NCBI GenBank assembly: GCA_025345505.1
Contig: JANVCC010010406.1
Location: 9,838,598-9,902,597, forward strand
Direction: 5' to 3'
Origin: Todiramphus chloris collaris
Lineage: Eukaryota > Chordata > Aves > Coraciiformes > Alcedinidae
Length of the DNA stretch: 64,000 bases
This document shows, piece by piece, positions 13,001 to 22,800 of this stretch. The number at the start of each line of letters is the position of its first letter. Positions within the stretch are counted from its first letter, which is position 1. The position numbers and the translations under genes were made by a program. Below the pieces are notes generated by a model. It did no database searches. It was not told the DNA's origin and worked only from the letters and a program-made list of their open reading frames with translations.

Positions 13001-14415
13001 TTTGACACACACCCTTCCTTTTTTTTTTTTTCCAAACAGGACATTCTTCTTAGATTTCCAACAACCATGACCGTGATCTCTTCATTCCCGCCTGTCCTTC
13101 TGCCAAAAAGGTGTTTAGCCAAAATTTTTTACCCTATCGGTATTTTCCTCCCAACAAACACTACCTCTGTCCCTTTTCAGCCTTCATTTAGTAGTCAAAG
13201 TATGCCACACTTTGAAATTTCCCCTTAGCTGTTCCTCTAAGCTGCCCTTTTCTGTGCACAGAGCTTGAACTGAGTCTTCCTAGAAGGTATCTCATGGGGA
13301 TAAGTTATTTGGACAGTGGCACTATGTTTACTATATGACTGAAAGAAATGTTAAACTGAATTTTACAAGGGGGGAAAAAAAAAAAAGAAAAAAAGCTAAC
13401 ATCTAAATGCATAATCTTGCCCTGTGTACCATAGTACCGCTACCAGAAACTAAAAGGTGACATGCATGCACATCTTCTCTTACCTTCCCTCAGAAAGCAC
13501 ATAGGCAAGCTTTGACTTAGATGAATCCATGGTCTCACCAGTTACAGCACTGATGTTGCCTGAAGTGCTGTTTCTAATAGAATGAAGGTCACCTACTTGG
13601 GGTGGATATTCTGAACTATTTTGCCATGGCAGGTCTTCCAAACTTTGCACTACCTACATATTCACCTGGCACTCTACGTTCTGAAGTTGTTAACGAGAAA
13701 CAATGCCAAAGGAAGTCCACCAGCACGTCTCACCAGCCTGCTCCCTTCTTTCTGTCATCTATTGCCTGGCTGCCTCCTTAGCCATGGGACAACCATAAAC
13801 CATTCTTCATCATCAATAACCTTACCTGTGACATTATGTCTTTCTCATATCTATACCATTTCCTTTATTCAAATAAATAGTTCTCAAAACCTATCCGTCT
13901 GACACTGCTTTACCCAGAGTGTGTTTTAGCCTGCTGTGAGAACAAACGTAGCACAGAGTTTCCTAACGCCGAAGAAAACTCGATCCCAAGCTCCAATTAA
14001 AACTTCAAAGCAGGAGACCCTTGACCTGGCTACATGCGGGATAACGATGCTGTGCGCTAGTGCATATTTTGTTTCTGCCAAGGCGCATGGCTCCGGCCCC
14101 GTTGCCAGAACAAACGGCAGCGCCGTCGGCCGCAGCTCGCCGGAGGGTCAAGCTCTTCGCCCGGCCGCCGCTTCCAGCGGCCCCGCCGGCGATGATGTGC
14201 TCCGCCCTGGCAGGGCTGCGGACTCCCCGCTCCGTCCCGTTCCACCCCGTCTCGTCCCGTCCCGTCCCGTCCCGTCCCGCCCCGGCCCCCGGCAGCTCCC
14301 CGGCGCGGGGCGGCAGCGGAGACTCACCAGAGCGGGCCGTGGCTGCGGACGGCGGGTGCGGGCAGCCGAGGAGCGCCAGGGCGCAGAGCAGCGCGGACGT
14401 CGCCCGCGGCCCCAT
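2848..14415 (-). CDS. F2R: F2R, protease-activated receptor 1 (thrombin receptor), complete CDS in two exons
   Basis: A G protein-coupled receptor activated when thrombin cuts its extracellular N terminus and exposes a tethered ligand; it acts at the plasma membrane. CDS is complement(join(2848..4043,14328..14415)), giving 427 residues (human PAR1 is 425). Exon 1 encodes a signal peptide starting [10 protein letters not shown]. The phase-1 junction G|CC makes Ala30. The scissile bond aligns at Arg41/Ser42 ([10 protein letters not shown]), followed by an acidic stretch (residues 51-66). Seven membrane segments follow, with PAR hallmarks: [10 protein letters not shown] after TM3, NITTCHDV in extracellular loop 2, CFGPTNVLL in TM6 and DPFIYYY in TM7. 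The Ser/Thr-rich tail ends [12 protein letters not shown]. The tethered ligand differs from the mammalian SFLLRN. The start was chosen because the ATG opens a hydrophobic signal peptide and its donor matches exon 2 in phase. Identity is seen in sequence; function follows from the family. Confidence 0.97.
4168..4908 (+). mobile_element. CR1 non-LTR retrotransposon fragment (3' end of ORF2)
   Basis: A degenerate copy of the reverse-transcriptase C-terminal part of CR1. The translated pieces [20 protein letters not shown] and [17 protein letters not shown] are typical. It ends CCATTCTATGATTC, the usual CR1 tail. It is 5'-truncated and frameshifted, and lies in F2R intron 1 antisense to F2R, only about 120 bases upstream of exon 2. 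The left edge is approximate. Confidence 0.85.
4909..6769. other. F2R: F2R intron 1, stretch between two CR1 copies
   Basis: Intronic AT-rich sequence with an A-run at 5593-5603 and another near 5955. Frames up to 100 codons occur but lack motifs and splice context. I see no gene in it. Confidence 0.6.
6770..9430 (+). mobile_element. Long degenerate CR1 retrotransposon (endonuclease end through reverse transcriptase)
   Basis: The longest CR1 copy here, about 2.7 kb. From left to right it shows remnants of the endonuclease C-terminal part ([12 protein letters not shown] and [14 protein letters not shown], 7070-7270), then the RT fingers and palm ([17 protein letters not shown] and NYRPVNLT, 8070-8160; [18 protein letters not shown], 8500-8560), then the C-terminal region. 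It ends ATTCTATTCTATGATTCC. Multiple frameshifts and stops make it non-coding. The left edge near 6770 is set by the last stretch resembling CR1. It sits in F2R intron 1, antisense to F2R. Confidence 0.88.
9431..14084. other. F2R: Remainder of F2R intron 1 proximal to exon 1
   Basis: Mostly AT-rich, unannotatable intron. A somewhat GC-richer block at about 9690-9960 begins TGACATGGTTTCACG and may be an old LTR or other repeat, but no terminal pairing could be found. A perfect hairpin is listed separately at 10289-10319. Poly-T and poly-A runs occur at 11190-11205, 13018-13032 and 13375-13395. No gene is recognised. Confidence 0.5.
10289..10319. repeat. Perfect 13-bp inverted repeat with 5-base loop
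   Basis: Left arm CAGAGAATTTTAG (10289-10301), loop TTTAG, right arm CTAAAATTCTCTG (10307-10319), with no mismatch. It lies in F2R intron 1. The stem is too short for a microRNA precursor. It could be a cruciform-prone site or a remnant of a small element. Confidence 0.8.
14254..14278. repeat. (GTCCC)5 pentanucleotide repeat in the F2R CpG island
   Basis: Five perfect GTCCC units with degenerate units on both sides (about 14229-14285). It starts roughly 50 bases inside intron 1 from the exon 1 donor. It reads GGGAC in the F2R direction, so the nascent transcript would be G-rich. Confidence 0.85.
14328..14415 (-). CDS. F2R: F2R coding exon 1 (signal peptide)
   Basis: 88 coding bases giving 29 residues plus one base. 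ATG at 14413-14415 opens [16 protein letters not shown], a typical short N-region plus hydrophobic core. The donor is CTG|GTGAGT at 14327. The single leftover G joins CC of exon 2 to give Ala30, which supports both the start and the splice. Confidence 0.92.
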
Positions 14416-14800
14416 TGCCACCGCGCCCGGCCGCGGAGAGCAACCCGCGCTCCCTGTCCGGCCGGCCGGCAGGCGCAGGGGGACGCGGGTACAGCCGAGA
14501 GGCGGCAGCTGGCAACCGCCGGGAGGCTGGGGCTGGGAAACAACCGCCCCGGGGCCGCTGAGGCTTCCTCCGGCGGCAGGGGAAGCGGGGGCGCCTTCCT
14601 GCCGCGCCGCCCCGGCCGAGCGCGGGGGGCGGGGGGGGCTGCGCGGCCGCCTCGCACCGCCCGCCGCGGGGAGGGGAGCGGGGCCTCGGCCGCACTCGGA
14701 GGAGGGGAAAGGGGCGGGGAGGGAGGACAGGAGCGGGCGGGGCCTCAGGCAGCTCAGGCTGCGGCCCCCGCGCTGAGAAAACGGCAGCGGAAAGCACTGG

Positions 14801-15084
14801 TGCCCAGCTGAGAAATGTGAAGGGGTCACGGTCTCGGGCGGGGTGAGAAGGCAGGAGGGACAGAACAAAGGGTTATTTTCAAGGAATTGTTCTAAGCTAA
14901 ATTTGACAAATTGCAGTTGTGCAATACAAATTGCTAATGCCTCACAGGAGCACTACAAGGCCAGTTGGAAAGATCACGCTCATTCAGAAAAGCTCCTTAA
15001 TAGATAGGCTTTGTACAAAGTAGACAAAATCAAAGCTTTCTGGTTTTGCATGGGTTCTGTAAGCTGACTGCTCACAGACAGGGC
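14801..15084. other. Upstream flank of the F2R CpG island
   Basis: Short unique sequence between the CpG island and a CR1 fragment. Nothing recognisable. Confidence 0.5.
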
Positions 15085-15366
15085 AACCTAAAAGTAGCAA
15101 CAGGACGAGGGGCAATGAGTTTAAACTACAGAAGTGTAGATTTAGGTTGGACATTAGGACGAAGTTCTTTACTGTGAGGGTGTGGGAACACTGGAACAGG
15201 TTGCCCAGGGAGGTGGTGGTGATGCCATCCCTGGAGACATTCAAGGTCAGGATTGATGCGGCTCTCAAAAACCTGGTCCAGTTGTGGACGTCTCTGCGTA
15301 ATTCCTGCAGGGAGGTTGGACTATAGATCCCTTCCAACCCAATGCATTCAATGATCCTATGATTCT
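15085..15366 (+). mobile_element. Short CR1 3'-end fragment
   Basis: The last about 280 bases of CR1. Typical phrases are AACTGGAACAGG-like text, TTGCCCAGGGAGGTGGTGG, the second-to-last CCTTCCAACCC block, and the tail ATGATCCTATGATTC. It lies about 0.7-0.95 kb upstream of the F2R start codon, in the spacer towards IQGAP2. Confidence 0.88.
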
Positions 15367-18300
15367 AAAAGCTTTGAATTCCTCCTGTCTTGTTCTTGAA
15401 AGACGCCTAAGGAAGTCATGCCACCCCTGAAATCCCGTAGCATCAGTAGCATGTGCCTTGGAGAGGAGACCTTCTGTCCTTCAAATCTGATCATTAAGAA
15501 GGAGCAGATTGAACTGAAACCTACATGAAAGCTATAGAGGATAATATTTTAGTAATGCTGTAGCTATTATTTAAGCTCTTTTACTTGAAAATACTTATTC
15601 CACTGGTGGTTTGCTTTCTTCATATTTCTTAGGCCTGTAACACAGTCAAAAGTTTACAAGTGGAGATTCTGTTTTTCTGGGTTATGCTGTCCCATCCTCA
15701 ATTGTAGATCCCTCTTTTTACAGCCACACAAACAGAAAAAAAGAAAGGGGGGGAGGTCTATTTAGAACTTGTTAATATGTATGAAGTGTCTTATTACTGC
15801 AAAAGCATTGACCTCTGCTCTTAACTGAGAGTAAAACCCATGGAAAATAAATACTCCTCATCACAAGTATTAGTTCCCAGTCATTTCTGTATCTACAATG
15901 TTCCTCCCATAGTCCTACCACTTGCTACATTACGGCACTGCTACTGACACCAATTTGTGTAGAGCAAGGGAAGGTAATAAATGCAAGTTTTACAGATGGC
16001 CACCTCTGTCATCCAAACCACACTTGGGAATCCAGATAGAACATCTTATACTTAATCATTAACTGTTCTTCTTCAGCAGTTTAGAAAATACCTTAATCAT
16101 AGACATTTATTTTAATCTCTTTGGGAAAAGAAAGTGAAGCATGGGCATTCCTGTGGTCTCACAGGTCTATAAATATAGCCAAAGATAACACTTAAACATT
16201 TCTAAACCAAAAATAGAAGTGAACTAAATATCTGTCTTTCTTAAAATGAGTATTTGTAAACAATACATCAGACCTTGGAAATGCATACGTTGTCAGTCTT
16301 TGTATTTCTGGTGTTTCAAGAAGCCTTAACCCGTGCAATAGTGCTTTAGGGGTAAACCAGTCCATGGAGTTTGTGAAAGATATGAAAGGCAACTCTGACT
16401 GTATCTGCAAGGAGTACCGTAGTTGCAGATATAACGAACAGCCATAGGCCTACATCCTTCCAGCTTCATAAATTATTAAAAATATAGCAATTGAAATAAA
16501 GATGCCTGTATCTCTTAAATTTTGTCTGCATAGTTGAACCAAGTTTAAGTTATTGTATCCTGTACATATGCAAGCTACTTTCTCTCCAGATCAACTAATC
16601 ATAGGTGAAGAGTTCATGACTTCTAGAGCTTTTACCAAGTTACCACTTATTTCTCTTTTCTGGAGCTTTGGTTTTTGACAGACGCAAGTTATGGAACAAA
16701 ACTTTATTCCTGTTTTGCTATAGTGTTTCTGTTTTGGGGAAGGACCCATCTTTCTGCTGTTTGATACTCAGATTACCCTGGTGCATATCTGGGGTGAGTA
16801 GTTACTAGTCAAAGAGAATAAGCTTAGAAGGATATCTCAGAGACAAGAATCAGTCCTCCAGGAAGAGGGCTGTCTATTTAGGCATGAACTTTTTGAAATC
16901 AGATTTGAGTGTGAGTCTTTGGATTTGTTTTTAGAGGTAAGTTTGTCATGTTGCTCCTGTGTTCTTTTAAGAAGAGCTAAAGAAGATCTGAAGATAAGCA
17001 TAGAGTGAAACAGAATAATGCTATTGCTTGTAATCATGTTTGTCTGCTTGGCTAAAGAAGAAAGTGTTCTGCAACTTTTGGAGCCTCAGAGCCCCATCAG
17101 AATGAGTAAGTTCCAGTATAAACTAAGTTAGCTGCCAAGCGCTCTTAATCAGCTCTGAAGACATGTAATGGAAAAATGCAAACTGCAGGACTAACAGACT
17201 AAGATTATTGGCTATTTTAATTTCTTTTCACTACTACCAGTTAAGGAGGACAGAGATGAGAGATAGACAACTCTTTCAAGAAAAGATGCATTTTCTTCTA
17301 TGGTGACAAATGATGTGTAGTCTCTATTCAGGCCACCTTTTTCCTCATTTCAGCCAGCAATGCAAGTCTTTCCAGAAGACCATTTCATGAGTGAGACTGG
17401 TTTCATCAAGTCCTGTCTAAATTTGAAGACCCTAAATTGCATCTTACAGCAGCTTCCAAAAAGCCTTTTTTTGTTGCTGTTTTTTTTTTTCTTTGTTGTT
17501 TTTTTGGTGTTTTGTTCTTTGTTTTTTGTTATATTGAGTAGCTGTCAGCAGCATAGGACGTTAGTGGGTGGGCACAGAATTGCTCTACTTATTTTCATGG
17601 TACTCGGTACTACTGTCAATCTTACATTTAAGTAGGAATCATTGTGGTCAGTCCTGTGTAGCAGGGTTCATTGTTTGTTCAGTGACAAGGCCCTAAGCTG
17701 AACCAGTTAATTAAAAAAAGCTAGAAGAGTAATTTTGATTTAATTTCTTTACTCTGATGTGCACTAGAAGAGCTGGAAGCCCAAGAAATGGTTGGAAAAG
17801 GCAAGTGCTAGCATATAGACTGTGCTTTTCATGCATGTCATTAACAAAACCAAATAAGCTTTCCTAAGCTTGTGTACACCAGGAAATAACTGAGGAACAC
17901 GCTGGTAGCATTAGAACTAAGCAGTCACTAGATATGTCAAGTGCATTACACAAACCAGCATATCCAGGAGTGAGAGACTTCAAAGGATGTGGGGCTCTAG
18001 TATGTCTTACCAGTAGAGCTCCAAGCTTTCTGAGGTAATTTTGACATTTACCTCAAAGGTTTGGTCTTAGGCCTAACATTGCACCTGTGCAGACTTACCT
18101 GCTCATCTAGAAGGTGACAAAAATATGTAGGGATTAGGCAAGTCTGCTACAAACAAAAAGGGAAATAATAGATAGTGAGTTTAATCACATTCAAGTACAA
18201 TTCACATCTCTCCTTTTGAAGTAAAAAGTGCTGCTTTCACCTTCCTATTCAGCTATTTTAAGTGAATCAGAGTATTAATGCTGCAGCATTTATGTCACGT

Positions 18301-18880
18301 TAAAGTGGCATATACATAACTAGCTAGAAGGAAAATGGAAGCATGTAGGAGCTGTTTATCTTTTAATTATGGATATTAACTGGTTTAAAGTAGTCATGTG
18401 TTTAAATTTAATCCTATGCATAAATGAATATCTTTAATAGGTGTAATAATTTTTTGAGCTTGTATAATACAATACCACAGGTCAGTATTTCAACTACATT
18501 CATAGTTTATGTATCTGACACTGAGTTTACACTGTTTTACTCCACCTTCAGAATTAATACTGGCTTTTACAAGCATTCCAAAATGCCTCACTGTCCATCT
18601 TATTTTTTTAAAATGTTTGTCACAGGAAAGTAGGAGTAGGAAATATTTTCTGTATTTATTACATTACCTACTGAGCACGTTTTTGCTCTGTAGATGTCAT
18701 CAGCAAAATCATCATCACATTCAATGGCATAGAGGCCATGAAATACTGCTGAGCAACCTTCCCAAGGTATACTGGGAGGATAATCAACCTTAATTAGATT
18801 CAATTTTATAAAAGCACTGAAAGAAGTTCTTTCACTACCATCTGGATTGCTGCTTTAGTGACACTTTCAAAGGAAATTTA
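15367..18880. other. Spacer between F2R and the IQGAP2 3' end
   Basis: About 3.5 kb of AT-rich sequence with no gene recognised. It includes a T/G-rich tract at 17465-17530. The open frames here (the longest about 94 codons, 18509-18793) have no motif and no splice context. Confidence 0.55.
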
Positions 18881-18962
18881 GGAACCAAGCCGGTTTAATT
18901 AGGTAATGTTTATTTTACATAGAGCAATCTCCAAAGAATATTAAAAAAATCTGAAAACTGAT

Positions 18963-18977
18963 TTTATTGCATTTATT
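18963..18977 (-). terminator. IQGAP2: Paired candidate IQGAP2 polyadenylation signals
   Basis: TTTATT at 18963-18968 and again at 18972-18977, so two AATAAA hexamers in the IQGAP2 direction. A further one is at 18909-18914. Which one is used cannot be told from sequence. Confidence 0.5.
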
Positions 18978-19014
18978 TTCTTTAAAAAAAAAAAGACGGA
19001 CAGGCACAATTTAT

Positions 19015-19148
19015 GTATTCAAATATTTCAAACTGAACGACAACTGTTTATTATTCAGATTTCCCCAATGCCACTCCGAAGGTATTCAAATACTTCAAAC
19101 TGAACAACAACTGTTCGTTATTCAGATTTCCCCAATGCCACTCCAAAG
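19015..19148. repeat. 67-bp direct tandem duplication in the probable IQGAP2 3'UTR
   Basis: Copy 1 is 19015-19081 and copy 2 is 19082-19148, head to tail. Both begin GTATTCAAATA and end CCACTCCgAAG or CCACTCCaAAG, with only about five substitutions and no gap. Copy 1 contains a TTTATT (AATAAA on the minus strand) that copy 2 has lost, reading TTCGTT there. Confidence 0.9.
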
Positions 19149-19772
19149 GCTGTGAAAGTAGAAAATGTCATTTTACACAAGGCAGTAGTGCATTTAGTAG
19201 GAATGGATCACAAAATATATTTTTGTACAGTGAGACGTTACTGTCACTTTATAATTACCTATAAAAATTTTTGAATTGCACAATAAGTTCGCTTTACAAT
19301 TGACAACTGCCAGAAAATAGACTTAGTAGGTATCTAAATATTTGCCCCAACTATCATTTAGAAACAGATTAGGATTTCTTTTGGTAAATAGTAAAAGTGT
19401 AATAAGAACTATACCGCATATTCGAGGTAATTTAAAAATGTTTTAATAGGAAGAGGTTTATATATTCAACTAAAATCAATTTCTGCCTACCTCAGAATTC
19501 ATACAACCACAATAGCTGAGTGTCCTAAATAATATTTTGATTTAAAAGTACCAACACCAATGCAATCTGGAAATGTTTAAATTAATCTATTTCTTATTTT
19601 TCTGCTTCATTATCCATGCTGAAAAGGCACTGTGTACAGTCCTCTGAACATTTGTGGTTTAGGGTTTTTTAAAATTAAAGAGCATTCAATGAAAAACTTA
19701 AATGCTTAAAAGCAAAACAAAAATACTGAATAGACTTCCTACTTATGAATGCAGTCCATGATATCTGAAGAC

Positions 19773-19886
19773 TCATTTTCCATAGAACTTCTTATTCAGC
19801 AAGAATATGAGCAAATTCACATTGACTTTAGCTTTATCAAACATTTTCATTACAGCCACGCCTTCATACTGCATCTGAAGCAAATC
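19773..19886 (-). CDS. IQGAP2: IQGAP2 last coding exon
   Basis: Fragment residues 1145-1181 and the TGA stop (19773-19775). Begins [18 protein letters not shown] and ends LLNKKFYGK, the conserved IQGAP C terminus. Acceptor TGATTACAG; phase 0. Confidence 0.97.
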   Translation of the reverse strand, partial: DLLQMQYEGVAVMKMFDKAKVNVNLLIFLLNKKFYGK

Positions 19887-22800
19887 CTGTAATCAGAAAA
19901 AAAATTTAGTCCTCTTGAATCCACACCTTCCAGTAAAAAGATGGGGTCATTTGCATCATGTGATAACCATTTCAAAACTCCAGGTCCTACGCAATTTAAA
20001 GAATTACATGCAACTATTGGATAGGTGTAGAAAACATTACATGTCCTCTAGAATCCTAGCAACAAACCAGAAGCAATCCTGTTTTCTGTGTATTTTTGTT
20101 TTCTCTTGGTATTTGCTGCTTGCCACTGGACTAATGTGGCATTTGTTTTCATGCAGTTGCCCTTATTTAACATTAACCCAACTCCATGCCCAGCATCCTA
20201 GGGAAGTTATAGGCTTATTCCCCCCATAACCTGCTGCTCTGTGCTGATTGAATAGCTCATGAATACTTATTAAAAAATCAAAAATAGTTGATATTTAAAG
20301 GAAACACAACTGTGACTATATAGCAAAGTAACAAAATTCAAGCTCTACCTGGAAATGGAGCTGCACTTTTTCCATCTCAACCCCCAAAAATTTTGCTTTG
20401 ATTTCAAAGTCACCCACTTCTTCTCCAGGTGTGATATCAAACATCACGTTCTTAAACCTTGAAACAAAAAGAAGGGTGACATTATGTAAGCTGTGCAGCT
20501 TTACATTGTCCAGCAATAGTTTTGTGGAAAAAAACTGCAGAAAACATAGGAACTTTGACTGTAAGCTGTGTCAAAGATGTAAAATGAACCACTCTGTCCC
20601 TACTTCAGTCTTCTTGGAGACTTCCTGGTAACACACAATGTAGAATACAGAGTTCTTCAGTCTCTTATACTGGGGGGGGAAGAAGGGCTGTAGGAAGTTC
20701 AGGGAACAAAGGTGACCAACCACCCACAGCATAGGAACTGGGCAGACAGATCTTCATTCTGCTACACCCGAGTGTTGTCCTGCAGATGCATATACACTCT
20801 GTCAGATGAACACACTTAAAAAAAAAAGTGCAACCTGGAAAACTTTTTTCCATGAAGAAGATGGTTGGAAGGCTGCAGAAGATGGAAGATTTTCACCTCA
20901 AAATGGGTAAATACAAAAGGGGTGTTAAATCACCACATCCAGTCACCTAGTCATAATGAGGAAGTTCTGAAAACCAGGTGTTTACTCAGTTATATGAAAG
21001 TGATTGATCAGTAAATGGAAAAAAATTTACAACCACAACTGCTAAATGAGTCAGTCATTAGCAGTGAGCATGTCGCTGGAATTGTACTGCTTCTGTCTAA
21101 GCTAATGACAAAATAGGCTTATTCAAATATTTTCCCCAAGGTAATCATACAGCAAGGTATAAGGGAAAAAAATTAATTAGGACTATTAGGCTTTATCATT
21201 CTTCTGAATGTAAAAGTCTGACATTTTAGGTGTGGCACAGAAAAGAGGAATATTTCTTTTTACAAAAGCCAAGCCTCTTAAGCAGCTTTTGATAAGAAAA
21301 TGGACTGAATTTTTTTGTACAAAACTTACTGGTTGGTTTGAAGATCTTCTATTTCTAGGATGACACCTTTTTCATGCAGTCTTGCAGCTGTGTACTTTAA
21401 TGAAGCCTGCTTCAATTTTTTGCTTCCCTTCATCTCCTCTTTTCCATCTAGTTTAATTGACCTCCGTGAATTTCTGGGAAGAGAACAAGAAGAACAGCTT
21501 TTGATTTATCTACCAGGTCTTTTGTGCTTCAACTGTTCTCCTAGCCATATTAGCTTTCCTTCATGTTTTGCCTTGTTGAGTTCCTATTAATAAATAGAAC
21601 TAGCATTCAAAACAAATTTAAGAATTAGGGAGATGTTTAGTAACAGTAAATAGTCTAAACATTTTGTCAATTCTCCTTCTATGACAGGGTGACCCGCTTG
21701 TTGGACGAAGGCAAGGTTGTAGATGTTATCTACCTTGACTTTAGCAAGGCATTTGACAGTGTTTCCCACAGGATTCTATTAGAGGAATTGACTGCTCTTG
21801 GCTTGGATGGGCATACGCTTTCCTGGGTGAAAAACTGATTAGATGGACAACTCCAAAGAGTTGTGGTCAATGGAGTTAAATCCAGATGGCTGCCAGTCAC
21901 TAGTGGTGTCCCCCAGGGCTCAGTACTGGGGCCACTCCTGTTTAACATCTTCATCAGTGATTTGGATGAGGGGGTAGAGTGCACCCCTGGTAAATCTGCA
22001 GATGACACCAAGCTAGGTGGAAGTGTCAATCTGCTTGAGGGTAAGGAAGCTCTGCAAAGGGATCTAGCTAGGCTGGATCCCTGGGACAAGGCCAATTCCA
22101 TGAGTTTCAGTAAGGCCAAATGCCGGGTCCTGCACTTGGGCCACAACCCCCAGCAGCGCTACAGGACTGGGGAGGAGTGGCTGGAGAACTGCCAGGCACA
22201 GAAGGGCCTGGGGGTGTTGATTGACAACCATATGAACATGAGCCAGCAGTGTGCCCAGGTGGCCAAGAAGGCCAATGGCATCCTGGCCTGGATCAGAAAC
22301 AGTGTGGTCAGCAGGAGCAGGGAGGTGATCATTCCTCTGTACTTGGCTTTGGTGAGGCCGCACCTCGAATACTGTGTCCAGTTTTGGGCCCCTCTCTACA
22401 AGAAGGATGTTGAGGTGCTGGAGGGGGTACAGGGGTGGGCTACCAAGCTAGTAAAGGATTGGGAGCTTGTGTCTTATGAGGAAAGGCTGAAGGATCTGGG
22501 GCTGTTTAGCATTGAGAAAAGAAGGCTGAGGGGAGACCTTATTGCCCTCTACAGCTGTCTGAAGGGAAGTGGTAGTGAGGTGGGAGTTGGTCTGTTCTCC
22601 CTGGTGACAAGTGACAGAGCAAGAGGAAATGGCCTGCAGCTGAAGCAGGGGAGGTTCAGGCTGGATATTAGGAAGCATTTTTTTCCAGAAAGGGCTGTCA
22701 GGCATTGGAATGGCCTGCCCAGGGACGTGGTGGAGTCACCATCCCTGGAAGTGTTTAAGAGCCAGATAGATGTTGTGCTTAGGGACATGGTTTAGTGGTT

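Larger units (their letters stand above)
14085..14800 (-). promoter_or_regulatory. F2R: CpG island spanning F2R exon 1 and its promoter
   Basis: A sharp change from the surrounding AT-rich sequence to GC- and CpG-dense DNA. It covers the start codon (14413-14415) and the presumed 5'UTR and upstream region, which is at higher coordinates for this minus-strand gene. Sp1-type GC boxes are visible upstream at 14711-14719 (GGGGCGGGG) and 14735-14742 (GGGCGGGG), and a long G-run at 14624-14638. No TATA box is evident, so a dispersed CpG-island start is likely. The transcription start itself is not determined. Confidence 0.8.
18881..19772 (-). other. IQGAP2: Probable IQGAP2 3' untranslated region
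   Basis: AT-rich sequence following the IQGAP2 stop codon. Several AATAAA signals occur on the minus strand; the closely spaced pair at 18963-18977 makes an end near 18.94 kb most likely, giving a 3'UTR of about 0.8 kb. The region holds a 67-bp tandem duplication (19015-19148). The boundaries are inferred. Confidence 0.5.

Noticed and set aside
13936..14868. Long overlapping open frames (up to about 290 codons) on both strands around 14 kb
   Set aside because: They come from the stop-codon-poor CpG island. Their low-complexity Pro/Arg/Gly/Ala content, and their presence on both strands and in several frames, mark them as spurious; only the F2R exon 1 frame (14328-14415) is real.
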